A stretch of DNA of 64,000 bases, taken from Promethearchaeota archaeon (lineage in GTDB: Archaea; Asgardarchaeota; Lokiarchaeia; Sigyniarchaeales; SOKP01). The notes under the pieces are model-generated. The model saw nothing but the letters and a program-made list of their open reading frames with translations, ran no database searches and had not been told where the DNA came from. Of the stretch, positions 28,213 to 38,042 are shown piece after piece (the stretch's first letter is position 1; each line of letters opens with the position of its first letter). A program made the translations under genes and the position numbers. The stretch covers positions 1 through 64,000 of the forward strand of contig JAHPZI010000007.1 in assembly GCA_019058295.1 (NCBI GenBank), given 5' to 3'.

Positions 28213-29412
28213 CTAGAAAAAATCGGATGATACTTGAGTTTGTATCCTAATACTCTTTTGACTATTATCTTCAATGACAGAAACTAAAGCGGAAATATCT
28301 TGCTTAGTTTTATAAGAAATTTCTTTTTCTTCCCCTTTCTGCCATTTATTAAAACCAGTCAAACTCGGGGCTGTTTCAAAAAGGCCTTTCTGGAGACCAC
28401 TAAGCTTAATGGTTACACCATATAAATCTTCATTTGAAGTGTTTTTAATCTTTATTCTATATTTTTCTAAATCAGAGTCTACAGAAAGTACTTTATATCT
28501 TTTTTGAAATTTAGATGACACATCAAATAAAGTAGATGCTTCAGAACTCCTGCGACCAAACCAATCTATTCCTTCTTTTGTCTCAGAAAAAGGCTTAGCT
28601 ATAATAGTAAGTGGGACTTCAAATTTAATAATATCTCGTCCTACTTTTTGTTTTCCCAAGATTAATAGGGAATATTTTGTATAATCTCCATAGCGAAATC
28701 CCCAGAATTCTTTTTCTGTTGGCTCCCAGAGATAATCATGCGATGGTTCTGCTATGTCGGGTACTTTTAATAACATGAATCCTGACTCCGTATTGTTAGT
28801 TTTTACATCACCCGCAATTGCGGGAGGTAGTTCCTCTACTTTACCACAGTTATGACCATAAGCTTCACAATAACAAACAAGATTGGCTTTTTGTAAAAGC
28901 CTTAATTCAATTTGTTTAAGATCATGAGAGTTATAATTAACTTTAATTGTCTCCCCTGGTCTAAATATATCTTTTGAAAGGCTTATGTCTAAACCCGAAA
29001 TAGATAATGCAATGGGATTCTGTATGATTTTCTTTTGCGAGGAATTTTGTTCTCTAATCACAATTTCGTGATCTTTTTTAATTATTAAATCATCATCAAG
29101 ATTAATTGGATTCACTTGTCTTAGAATCATCTGAACCGTGTAATCCAGATTGCGTTTTTTATTTGTAGGCACCACATTATTTTTAATTAATAATGCCCTG
29201 TCTCTTATATATTCTCCTGCCTCAAAAATGCCTTTGGAAAAAATCTCCTCCTTTGCTATTTGAAGTTCTTTTAAGCATGGTGGTGATGTAATTAATCTAA
29301 TTCCCGACCATAAAATAGATGACTCTTCTTCGAAGTTATATTTAGCACGAATCGCTAATTTTTCCCCTATGAAACAAATTCCTTGATTTAAATCGCTTAG
29401 CTCTAATTTCAT
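28213..29412 (-). CDS. Arrestin-like double beta-sandwich protein
   Basis: The 399-residue, beta-rich, soluble protein lacks a signal peptide. The N-terminal half begins LELSDLNQGICFIGEKLAIRA. The second half starts near residue 140 (SISGLDISLSKDIFRPGETI), and FRPGETIKVNYN is the kind of opening strand found in arrestin C-domains and SpoOM. A Cys-containing loop, CYCEAYGHNC, interrupts the second sandwich. A third beta domain begins about residue 300. The arrestin assignment is by architecture only. It could equally be another Ig-like fold family. Confidence 0.5.
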   Translation of the reverse strand: MKLELSDLNQGICFIGEKLAIRAKYNFEEESSILWSGIRLITSPPCLKELQIAKEEIFSKGIFEAGEYIRDRALLIKNNVVPTNKKRNLDYTVQMILRQVNPINLDDDLIIKKDHEIVIREQNSSQKKIIQNPIALSISGLDISLSKDIFRPGETIKVNYNSHDLKQIELRLLQKANLVCYCEAYGHNCGKVEELPPAIAGDVKTNNTESGFMLLKVPDIAEPSHDYLWEPTEKEFWGFRYGDYTKYSLLILGKQKVGRDIIKFEVPLTIIAKPFSETKEGIDWFGRRSSEASTLFDVSSKFQKRYKVLSVDSDLEKYRIKIKNTSNEDLYGVTIKLSGLQKGLFETAPSLTGFNKWQKGEEKEISYKTKQDISALVSVIEDNSQKSIRIQTQVSSDFF

Positions 29413-29592
29413 TTCGATAATTCATCAAATAGAATAAATCTAAATATAAAAACGATTTGAGTTATATTAAATTTTTTTATTAATTCTCTGAATTTAAGTA
29501 TTTACAAAAATTTACAAAACGCCTTAATTGATAATATTTTAAAGTTTATTTTTTAAATACTATTTAATCAATAAAAAATCTCTAATATTCTA

Positions 29593-30303
29593 ATGAAAAA
29601 GAGTTTAAAAGATCAAATTAAAGCAATTCTTTTTGATTTGGATGGAACATTGTTGGATATTGAACTTGATCTTTTTATTAGAGAATATTTAACAGGATTA
29701 GCCACAAGTATCGCTCATATCATTCCCCAAAAAAAGCTTATCCCAAAGCTTATTAAAGTTTCTAGGATTATGGAAAATAATGATGGAAAGGAAACTAATG
29801 AAATTATTTTTAAGAAATCATTCTTTCCAATGATCGGTTATTCACAAGAAGATATTGAACCCATATTCATGAATTATTATGAACAAGAATTTTCAAAATT
29901 AAAGCACCATGCAAAAAAGAAACCTGAAGCTCGTTCTCTTATGACTTATATTTTTGATGAAGGATATGATGTGGTTATAGCGACAACTCCTCTTCTTCCA
30001 AGAACAGCTATAGAGCAAAGACTAGAATGGGCGGGAGTAGACGACTTTCCTTATAAATTAATTACATCTTATGAAATCATGAAAGCTACAAAACCAAATT
30101 TACTCTATTATAAACAAATATTAGAGATAATTGGACATCCAGTAGAGAAATGCTTAATGGTTGGTGATGAAGATAAAGATATGGTCGCAGCCCATCTTGG
30201 TATTCATACATTTCTCATTCCAAGTCCTGAAACAAAATTAAAACCTTCTACACCAAAACCTAATTTTCAAGGAAATCTCAACGATTTGAAAAGTATAATT
30301 TAA
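29593..30303 (+). CDS. HAD-superfamily hydrolase (phosphatase, subfamily IA)
   Basis: A 236-residue phosphatase-type enzyme. Motif I is FDLDGTLLD (Asp nucleophile and acid/base Asp), motif II is IATTP, motif III includes the Lys of TKPNLL, and motif IV is VGDEDKDMVAA. A helical cap sits between motifs I and II. The substrate cannot be told from sequence; candidates are phosphoglycolate-like small phosphates. It is a single gene flanked by genes on the other strand. Confidence 0.88.
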   Translation: MKKSLKDQIKAILFDLDGTLLDIELDLFIREYLTGLATSIAHIIPQKKLIPKLIKVSRIMENNDGKETNEIIFKKSFFPMIGYSQEDIEPIFMNYYEQEFSKLKHHAKKKPEARSLMTYIFDEGYDVVIATTPLLPRTAIEQRLEWAGVDDFPYKLITSYEIMKATKPNLLYYKQILEIIGHPVEKCLMVGDEDKDMVAAHLGIHTFLIPSPETKLKPSTPKPNFQGNLNDLKSII

Positions 30304-30358
30304 GAGGTTTATTATACTATAAAAAAGGTTTATTAAAAAGAGAGAAAATTAAAAAAAA

Positions 30359-31267
30359 TTAATCCGTATGTGCCTTAATTATTAAATCAGCGAATAGTTT
30401 CATATCCTTTATTAAAGTATTCAGCTTATCTTGTGAATTTACGTCAATTTCTCCTGATTTCATTATAAGAATTGAAATGATATATTTTAAGATATGTAGT
30501 TCAACTTCTTTTCCATCATCACTACGCCCTTTAAATATACCGGAATCCGACATGAATAAATTCTCTCTTACTGTGTTACAAGCATTAATAAAATCTCTTA
30601 GATCACCTCTTAAAGTTAAACCACTACTAACCCCAGGAACATTATGTACAATTACGTTTCCAGATATATCTGTGACAATTATTTTTGCATTAATCTCTTC
30701 AAGTTGTTTTTCTGCTTTCTCAACATGAGATTTTAAATCAGCATAAGAAGACATTAGGATATCTCTAAATACTTTTGCCAACTCGTCTTGAAGATAAATG
30801 CTAGTTAGCATGTGATCAAAATCATAGTCTTTAAATAAGTCTAAAAATATTTCTTTTGCCCGCTTCACGTTCGTATCGAGTAACTCTTTCTGATACTGTT
30901 CAGTGTCGTATTTATGCAAGAATAAAAAAATCTTTGGTTTTTCATTATTCTGACGATACAAATCCAATAATCCTATAAAATATTCTTTTGCTTGATTAAA
31001 ATTGTCAGGATCATGTAGGTCAACAATTGGAATTAAAATATCTGTTCCTCTAAATACCTCGGGTTTATCCATATATTCCTTTCTATACTGTTCTTGACCC
31101 CCAAAATCAAAAATCCCGACCTGTAGACCTAGGAACGGATGTCGTCTAGTTTCATATAATATCGTAGGACTTAATGACTTAGTTTCCTCTGGTCTTTTTT
31201 CAGCAAAGGCAACACTATAGAGGGAGGTTTTTCCACATCCACCTAATCCTACTAAACTAATTTTCAT
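30359..31267 (-). CDS. Rag/Gtr-like GTPase with C-terminal roadblock-like domain
   Basis: The 302-residue protein has a GTPase domain first: P-loop VGLGGCGKTSL, switch II FDFGGQEQYRKEYM and guanine motif LFLHKYDTE, as in the RagA/Gtr1 family that signals nutrient state in eukaryotes. From about residue 190 comes a second alpha/beta domain (NAKIIVTDISGNVIVHNVPG) that resembles the roadblock domain of RagA C-termini. Rag-like GTPases are known in Asgard genomes. This arrangement in one chain fits that group. It is transcribed alone or with nothing visible in common. Confidence 0.86.
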   Translation of the reverse strand: MKISLVGLGGCGKTSLYSVAFAEKRPEETKSLSPTILYETRRHPFLGLQVGIFDFGGQEQYRKEYMDKPEVFRGTDILIPIVDLHDPDNFNQAKEYFIGLLDLYRQNNEKPKIFLFLHKYDTEQYQKELLDTNVKRAKEIFLDLFKDYDFDHMLTSIYLQDELAKVFRDILMSSYADLKSHVEKAEKQLEEINAKIIVTDISGNVIVHNVPGVSSGLTLRGDLRDFINACNTVRENLFMSDSGIFKGRSDDGKEVELHILKYIISILIMKSGEIDVNSQDKLNTLIKDMKLFADLIIKAHTD

Positions 31268-31344
31268 ACAAATTTTTCCTCTATTGTTTTATTATTTTTG
31301 TTTTATAATAATTCATTAAATTTAACTTTAACATTTAAAATGAC

Positions 31345-32820
31345 CTATTTTTTAGGTTCGTATTTCAGAGTTTTTGAGTAGATTTTACCATAAGTATCTG
31401 TACTCGCTTCGACTAATACAGAACCTTCTAAGCTTTCTATTGGATAGCTAATATCTATTGATTCATATGGAAATAATTCTCTTATTGTTGTTAGCCATGG
31501 TTTACTCTCGAAAACATCATCGATATTAGCAATACGCACATGTATGTTGTCTAATGAAAAGCCCGCCGTGTTAGTTAACGTAAGTTCTAATTTTTTATTA
31601 CTTTCATTTAGTGCCTTGGATACGGATATAGCGCGTCTGCTACTTATAAGCGATTTGGCATCATCACTGACGGGTTCTGTTTTAATCTTAGGTTCTTCCC
31701 TGTCATGAGCATCACGAACGATAAAAACCTTCCTTTTTTGTACAGTATATTGACTAACTTTCTTAAGTTTAGCTAAAAATAAAACCGCATTTAAATTAAT
31801 TGCATTATACGGCTCTATTGTTAAATATCCTTTTTCAGCAGCATCTTCAATAATTTCAGCCCCAATACCCGTTCTCGCAAAAACAGTGTTTTTATTTGGT
31901 CCTGAACCTACTGAACCAACAGAAATATCTGCATTTTCAGCAGTTAAATCTGTACAGAAATTACAACTTGAAGATTTATACTTATGTAATGAACTAATTG
32001 TATAAGATTTTACTGGCTCTTCTTGATTCTCATAATACAAATGAAACTTACCTTTATGAATATTCATTTTAGTTACTTTAGCCAAATCTATACCATCCTT
32101 CTCAAACATGGGGTATAAAGTTTCTGGACTAAATGAGTCCATACAGAACAAGCCTATTGTAATAACATTGCTTCTAAGGAACCATCTAAGCATACCTGCC
32201 GGAGAATCCATCATTTTTTTAACAGCGTCGATATTACAAGGTGTCCCAACAAAAGCGATTGATCTATAATCAGCTCTAATTGCCTCCATTAATGAATCAA
32301 CCGTTTGACTATGACAATAAATAGAACCAGAAGCTTTTATAACATCGTCTTTTGTTGTAATTATTTGTGCAACAGGGTGCCATGGATTAGCAGGATCTCG
32401 CATAGTAACAATAGCAGCATCAATGAGATGTTCATCGAATAAATAACATAATAAAGAAGTTACTGTACCACCATCTTGCCCTCCGATTACTTCAGGAATA
32501 TTTGTATTAGCTACATATCCTGTTTTAAATTCTCCCATAAGTTGAATAGGATCTGTAATTGTCCGAGGACATTGATTGTAGCAAATACCGCAACCCGTGC
32601 ATTTACCTATGAGTTTCGGTTGCGAGACTACAGGATCCCATTCGAGTACTGGACACACAGCAGCACACGTTCCACATTCAGTACAAATCCCCGAACGGAC
32701 AATTTCTTTCATAAGCATGCCGTATGAATCTTTTTTCCCTTCTAACTTCTTTTGAATAAAATCAAATGAATATTTATATTTCTCTTCAGCTTGTTCATCT
32801 TTGGTCTCTTCTTGTGTCAT
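31345..32820 (-). CDS. FrhB-like F420/flavin oxidoreductase beta subunit with extra C-terminal domain
   Basis: A 491-residue member of the F420-reducing hydrogenase/dehydrogenase beta-subunit (FrhB/FpoF) family, which links F420H2 or NAD(P)H oxidation to Fe-S partners via FAD. Two [4Fe-4S] motifs come first: CTECGTCAAVCPV (about 46) and CTGCGICYNQCPR (about 74). The flavin region has GGQDGGTVTSLL, GTPCNIDAVKK and the C-terminal FrhB motif CNFCTDLTAENADISVGS. After about residue 390 an Ig-like beta domain of 100 residues is added, which is not typical. No hydrogenase genes are next to it. Confidence 0.9.
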   Translation of the reverse strand: MTQEETKDEQAEEKYKYSFDFIQKKLEGKKDSYGMLMKEIVRSGICTECGTCAAVCPVLEWDPVVSQPKLIGKCTGCGICYNQCPRTITDPIQLMGEFKTGYVANTNIPEVIGGQDGGTVTSLLCYLFDEHLIDAAIVTMRDPANPWHPVAQIITTKDDVIKASGSIYCHSQTVDSLMEAIRADYRSIAFVGTPCNIDAVKKMMDSPAGMLRWFLRSNVITIGLFCMDSFSPETLYPMFEKDGIDLAKVTKMNIHKGKFHLYYENQEEPVKSYTISSLHKYKSSSCNFCTDLTAENADISVGSVGSGPNKNTVFARTGIGAEIIEDAAEKGYLTIEPYNAINLNAVLFLAKLKKVSQYTVQKRKVFIVRDAHDREEPKIKTEPVSDDAKSLISSRRAISVSKALNESNKKLELTLTNTAGFSLDNIHVRIANIDDVFESKPWLTTIRELFPYESIDISYPIESLEGSVLVEASTDTYGKIYSKTLKYEPKK

Positions 32821-32986
32821 TTTAACTCCTTAGAAAACTATGATTGTTTTATTTTAATTAATTGTTTGTTGTTTAATTTAATTGACAAGGGAAAAAAAAG
32901 ATTATTAAATTAATTAAAAAAAAAATTGACTATTCATATTACAATTTATAAGGAAAAAAATGGATAATAAGATTGAATCATAATAA

Positions 32987-34039
32987 TTAAATTGAAAAGA
33001 TTTGATTTAGTCTAAAACTTCCTACTACAGCAATCAATAGTCCAAATAAAATTGATATTAAAAATAGAGAAAACGCCCATGATGAGATCTTTCTATGATA
33101 AATTCTTCCTTTCTTTGTTTTACGATATTTTGGTAGCCCTAAAATTGAGCCAATAATCAATAGCACTATTGTTATTAATCCAATTATTCCATGTAAGGAG
33201 TAGAATAATGCTCCTCTTGATATAATTGTTGAAATACTCCAATATATAAAAGATATACAAGAAAAAATAACAAATAATATTGAGAATATTATATGAAATC
33301 GTATCGAGACGAATTGAGGTAATTCTTTAAATCTGTTTGGTTTTTGGGAAAATTTATATCCTGAAATGATTGATAATCCTCCAAAAATGAAAGCTATTGA
33401 AAATAAGTAAGCATGTATTATCCAATTGGAAAAATTAGTCCTCGATGCATTGTCACTCCATCCTCTTTTTTCCCAATACCCTAGATGATCATAATCTACA
33501 ACTTTTATTTTCACAATCCATTTAACCCACTTATAGCCATAATGATCGGGACATACTAATCTGACTGGAAATCCCTGTTCTTTTGGGAGGGTCTCTCGGT
33601 TCATTTTGAATGCTAATATTATATTCTCTTCGGACGCTTCTTCCATATTTAAAGAATCACTGTAATCATCTTCCGCATAAAAAACAATATCATATGCGTC
33701 ATCTCTAATACCTGCAATGCCTAATATATCTACTAATGGAATGCCTTCCCATTCTGCTGTTCCAGAAGGCCCATCTACACATTCCAAAGTAGCAGTAAGC
33801 TTAATAGATTCCAGACTAGTAAAATTATCATAATCAAATCTTATGGGGTTATCAACTTTGCCCTCGATTTCTAATGTCCAGTTTTCTTTTTTTATATCAG
33901 GAATTCCACCCTTCTGAAGTTCGAAAAATTGGTCATTAGGTGTAATTTGAGTTCTTGAAAATTGTATTAATCCTATAAAAAGAAGTGGTATTGAAAACAA
34001 TAGTAACATACTTAAAAAAAAAAGTATTGGACGTCTCAT
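32987..34039 (-). CDS. Membrane molybdopterin oxidoreductase (sulfite oxidase-like domain with transmembrane helices)
   Basis: The 350-residue protein opens with a hydrophobic segment (about 5-26), so the enzyme domain is outside. The molybdopterin domain spans about 45-190 and contains ATLECVDGPSG, whose Cys is the Mo ligand in the sulfite oxidase/MsrP group, and GFPVRLVCPDHYGYKWVKW. Four or so transmembrane helices follow (about 205-345), with His residues spaced as in cytochrome-b-like membrane domains (HAYLF, RFHIIF, LHGIIG), which may hold heme and pass electrons. Substrate is unknown. The enzyme-plus-membrane fusion in one chain is worth noting. Confidence 0.85.
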   Translation of the reverse strand: MRRPILFFLSMLLLFSIPLLFIGLIQFSRTQITPNDQFFELQKGGIPDIKKENWTLEIEGKVDNPIRFDYDNFTSLESIKLTATLECVDGPSGTAEWEGIPLVDILGIAGIRDDAYDIVFYAEDDYSDSLNMEEASEENIILAFKMNRETLPKEQGFPVRLVCPDHYGYKWVKWIVKIKVVDYDHLGYWEKRGWSDNASRTNFSNWIIHAYLFSIAFIFGGLSIISGYKFSQKPNRFKELPQFVSIRFHIIFSILFVIFSCISFIYWSISTIISRGALFYSLHGIIGLITIVLLIIGSILGLPKYRKTKKGRIYHRKISSWAFSLFLISILFGLLIAVVGSFRLNQIFSI

Positions 34040-34138
34040 AGAACGAAAATTATTACTTTGTTAAATTAACTTTCAAAAGTTTTAATTTAAATTTAAAATC
34101 AACTCTTATATTTAAAAAGTAAGTGAGTAATCAAAAGA

Positions 34139-35722
34139 TTACTTTTCATTTTCAAGATTTTTTTCAATTTTTTTAATAGCTTTAGAAGCAGATATTCTAA
34201 CAATTCTATGAAAATCATTCACTTGTTTTAATAATGCAGGTAATGCCATTTTACCACCAAATTCTTCTAATAGTTTAATTAAGCTTAATTTTACTTTGGC
34301 ATTCTCGTCTAAATTATATTTTAGATGATCTATTAATCGTTCTGTATGCATAACAAAAAATCTTTCAGATTTAGAGCTCTTACCTTCTATACTTAAATTC
34401 TTAAGATAAATGTTATAGGTAGCGTCAGCTGCGACTTTCTTAAGAAGCCAATAATTATTCTCATCCTCAATTAAAGATATAAGAGAATCAATAGCATCTA
34501 TATTGCCGATTTTTCCTAAAGCTATTGCTGCGTTTTTTCGCACATCCAAATTTCTTTTCTTTAACAACTCAATTAACGGCTCTAAAAATTTCTCATACCC
34601 AATTTCTCCAAATAAAAACGCGACGCTTTCTAATAATATATCATTTGTAGTTTTAAGAATTGAATATAAGTAGTCAAAAGAGGCATCCTTATTTTTTAAA
34701 TATATATTCTTAATAGCATCAAGTACAAACCATTTCATATCTAAATCGATGTATTCAAATCGGATGTCCTCAATATTTAAAATATTTAATAGTTCAGGGA
34801 CCACAGATACATCTCCAATTTCGCCTAAGGATTTAATAGACGCCTTACTAACCTCGTCATATAAGTTATCTAAATTTTCTAATAACGCATCTAAACCTTC
34901 TTTAACCTCTAATTTTCCTATTAATTTTATTGCGTTTGTCTTTATAATGAAATCCTCATGATGAATATATTCTATTAGCTCGCTATTTATCTCGCGACCT
35001 AGTGCCTCTAAAATTTTTAAAGCGCTATCTAAAAAGTCATCTTTTAAAACAGTAATTATTATTTTCAATAATATATTTTTATATTGGATTAAATGTGACA
35101 AAATTTCAGGATAATTTATTTTATAAAATTTTGCCTCACCAGAAAAAGCATTTACGGTTGATAGCTCATATCCAATCAATTTTATTATCTCAATCTTGTG
35201 TTTTTCTGAATAACTCTCTTCTTTCAACGATTTTAATAAGAATCTTATTAATTTTTTTGGTTTCAGCTTTATCAATTGATGTGTAACACATTCTTTAATT
35301 GGTTGATATTTGTTACCTAATTCTTTAATAAAAAGCGGAATCTCATGCTCAGAAAATCTTACATTTGCAATTGCTTTTAACGTAGATATTTTAACTTGAT
35401 TATCGGTTGATTCTTGCTCTAATATCCAATTCAAAGGTTTCAAGACCTTTTCAAGCCCTAAAAACGATAAAGAATTAGCAGCTTCACATTTTAAATCTAT
35501 ATTTTCGTCAGAAATTAATACATTTTCTAAAATTTCAAAACATTCGTTTTTTAATATGGTCGAATTATGACTAATTAATCCTAAATATTTAATCGCTCCT
35601 TTTCGCCGCCCCTCGTTTTTATCTTTTTCTATTATTTCAAATAACATATTAATTGAATTCTGCAATCCTAATTCTTCTCGTTTTTGAAATATATCACGGG
35701 GAAGCAATTTTGAGTTTAGCAT
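34139..35722 (-). CDS. HEAT-repeat protein
   Basis: A 527-residue all-helical solenoid. Repeats of about 30-37 residues recur from end to end, with typical HEAT/PBS-lyase wording: ALGKIGNIDAIDSLISLIED, IKSLGEIGDVSVVPELL, ALLKQVNDFHRIVRISASKAI. No catalytic residues or membrane segment are seen. Such proteins are scaffolds or bind partner proteins, and the partner cannot be told. It is divergent from the Sec-containing HdrA gene downstream. Confidence 0.88.
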   Translation of the reverse strand: MLNSKLLPRDIFQKREELGLQNSINMLFEIIEKDKNEGRRKGAIKYLGLISHNSTILKNECFEILENVLISDENIDLKCEAANSLSFLGLEKVLKPLNWILEQESTDNQVKISTLKAIANVRFSEHEIPLFIKELGNKYQPIKECVTHQLIKLKPKKLIRFLLKSLKEESYSEKHKIEIIKLIGYELSTVNAFSGEAKFYKINYPEILSHLIQYKNILLKIIITVLKDDFLDSALKILEALGREINSELIEYIHHEDFIIKTNAIKLIGKLEVKEGLDALLENLDNLYDEVSKASIKSLGEIGDVSVVPELLNILNIEDIRFEYIDLDMKWFVLDAIKNIYLKNKDASFDYLYSILKTTNDILLESVAFLFGEIGYEKFLEPLIELLKKRNLDVRKNAAIALGKIGNIDAIDSLISLIEDENNYWLLKKVAADATYNIYLKNLSIEGKSSKSERFFVMHTERLIDHLKYNLDENAKVKLSLIKLLEEFGGKMALPALLKQVNDFHRIVRISASKAIKKIEKNLENEK

Positions 35723-36040
35723 TATTTTAATTTACTTTTTTTTCATAAAAACAATTTCTTTAATTATTATCATATAAAATCATTTAATTTATAAAAATTA
35801 TCGAAATAGATCATTACCAACAAAACTTTATCAACTTGGATCATAAAGCCTTTCAAAAATCAACGGATCAATGAGAAATGATCCTATCTGATCCTTTCTT
35901 TCGAAAAATTGATTATATTGATAAATAGAAAGAAATAAAAATATTAATAACGAATAGTATTTAAAAAAGAAATATAATATTATGATAATTTAATAATCCA
36001 ACGATTTATCTAAAAATTAAGAGGTGGTGTAAAAAACAAA
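35723..36040. promoter_or_regulatory. Leader/promoter region before the Sec hdrA gene, with GATC-rich hairpin
   Basis: No gene is seen in this AT-rich 318-base spacer. GGATCA at 35865-35870 and TGATCC at 35879-35884 form a perfect 6-bp hairpin around ATGAGAAA. GGATCA also occurs at 35838 and CTGATCC at 35889, so there are several related half sites. This may be an operator or an RNA leader structure. GAGGTGGTG at 36021 is the ribosome binding site for the ATG at 36041. Confidence 0.5.
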
Positions 36041-38020
36041 ATGAAAAAGGATCAAACTCAATGGAATGATACAAAGAATAACGAAGAATTAGATAAACTA
36101 AGAATAGGATATTATTGTTGCGAATGAGGAATAAATATAAGAGGAAAAATTGACTGCGATAAATTAGCGGAGTATATTAAAAACCTTGATGACGATATAA
36201 TAATATCTAAGAAGAATGCGTTTCTATGAACTGATGCAGCGCAAAATGAAATAATCGAAGATATTAACGAAAAGAACTTAAATCGTATCGTGGCTAGTTC
36301 TTGAACTCCAAGAACGCACGAGCCAATTTATCGCGATTCAATTTCAAAAACAGATTTAAATCCTTACTACTTTCAGATGGTAAATATTCGTGAACATTGC
36401 TCTTGGGTTACAGAAAAAAAAGAGGACGCATTTGAAAAGGCAAAAATTCTAGTAAAGAGTGGTATTGCAAGGGCAAAATGTTTAGAAGTAGTTCCGATCA
36501 GAACTGTACCCGTCGAAAAAGCAACTCTAATAGTAGGGGGTGGAATCGCGGGTATGAATGCTGCGCTCGATTTGGCTAATCAGGGAATTAAAGTTTATCT
36601 TGTTGAAAAAAAGACAACAATAGGTGGTCGCATGGCTCAGCTCGATAGAACATTCCCGACTGATGACTGTGCAATATGAATTTGCGGTCCAAAAATGTTA
36701 GAAGTTAATAGAAATCCTAATATAGAAATAATTAGTTATGCTGAAGTAAAAAAAGTTGAAGGTTATGTTGGGAATTATACTGTAACTGTCGAAAAGAAGC
36801 CTCGATATACAAATAATGATTGTAATGGATGCGGGGCTTGTTCTGAAGTATGTCCCATATACACGATAAATTATTTTGATGAAAATTTAAGCGCTCGAAA
36901 AGCGATTGATATATCATTTGGCCAAGCAGTTCCTTTTCTATATGATATTGATCGAACAGTATGCGTAGAATGCTTTTCTTGAGTGGATGCTTGTGAATTA
37001 GATGCGATTGTATTTAGTCAGGTACCAGAAGAAGTCACCTTTCAAGTCGGTACAATAATTATCGCAACAGGTTGGGATATTCACGAACCCTATGGTGAAT
37101 ACGGTTATGGTGAAATTGAAAATGTTATTACACAAGCACAGCTTGAACGCATGTTGGCTCCAAATGGACCACTTGAAGGGCATGTGCGTAGAATATCGGA
37201 TGACAAAAAACCCAAGGAAATTGTATTTATTCAGTGTGTTGGAAGTCGCGAAACTGATAGAACATATTGTAGTGGAGTTTGCTGCATGCTTGCACTTAAA
37301 AATGGTCGATTGCTTTTAGAAGAATTTCCTGATGCTAATATTACAATATGTTATATTGACATCAGAACAAACGAGAAGGGATTCGAGGAATATTATCAAC
37401 GAGCCAAAGATGCTGGAATGAAAATGATTCGAGGGAAAGTAGGGGAATTCTCAGAAGATCCCGAAACAAAAGATGTTAAAGTACGTGTATATTCCTCTCT
37501 AACTGATGAAATAATTAACATCGATGCAGATTTAGTTGTTCTATCAAGTGCAGCACTGCCTTCACGAGGTACTGAACAAATTGCTAAGGTTCTAAACTTA
37601 GATACGGATAGGAATGGATTTCTTACGGAATCTCATTTTGGTTTGATGCCGCAAGAAACGAAAACAAAGGGAATTTTTATCGCAGGATTCGCTCAGGGTC
37701 CCAAAGACATCGCATATTCCGTATCTCAAGCACGAGCAGCGGCGAGTAAAGTTGCTGAAATGACTTCTGCAGGAGAAATAGAACTTGAACTTATAATAGC
37801 TGAAGTAGATAAAGAATTATGCATTTCATGTAGAAGATGCGAAAAGGAATGTCCAAAATCAGCTATAAAAATTACCGACGCTGAAGGGGCTGTTGTAGAT
37901 GAGATAAATTGTGATGGGTGTGGAATATGTGCGACGTGCTGTCCTACACAAGCAATTGATATACGATATTATAGAGAGAAACAATTATATTCTGAAATTT
38001 CGGCTATTTTAGAATCTTAG
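36041..38020 (+). CDS. hdrA: HdrA with five in-frame TGA (selenocysteine) codons
   Basis: The 659-residue flavin subunit of heterodisulfide reductase is encoded in one frame from ATG 36041 to TAG 38020, interrupted by TGA at 36125, 36227, 36302, 36677 and 36980 (residues 29, 63, 88, 213, 314). Written with U for Sec the contexts are CCEUGIN, AFLUTDAAQ, ASSUTPRTHEP, DDCAIUICGPKM and CVECFSUVDACE. The double HdrA at 42520 has Cys at all five equivalents (CHCGIN, LYSCSSD, VASCTPRTHE, DCSLCILAPKM, GVCGVCEKVC). Order: N-terminal HdrA domain, FAD domain from GGGIAGM (about 165), ferredoxin insert CNGCGACSEVC (about 262), and C-terminal ferredoxins CISCRRCEKEC and CDGCGICATCC. It forms a unit with the Sec MvhD 23 bases downstream. 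Confidence 0.93.
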
Positions 38021-38042
38021 ATAACATGGAGGTCTAATAAAA

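Noticed and set aside
36041-36982. HdrA as a pseudogene broken by stop codons
   Set aside because: All interruptions are TGA, none TAA or TAG, the frame never shifts, and each falls at a conserved redox Cys site.
36695-36982. Separate small ferredoxin gene between the TGAs
   Set aside because: It is simply the middle segment of the Sec HdrA frame.
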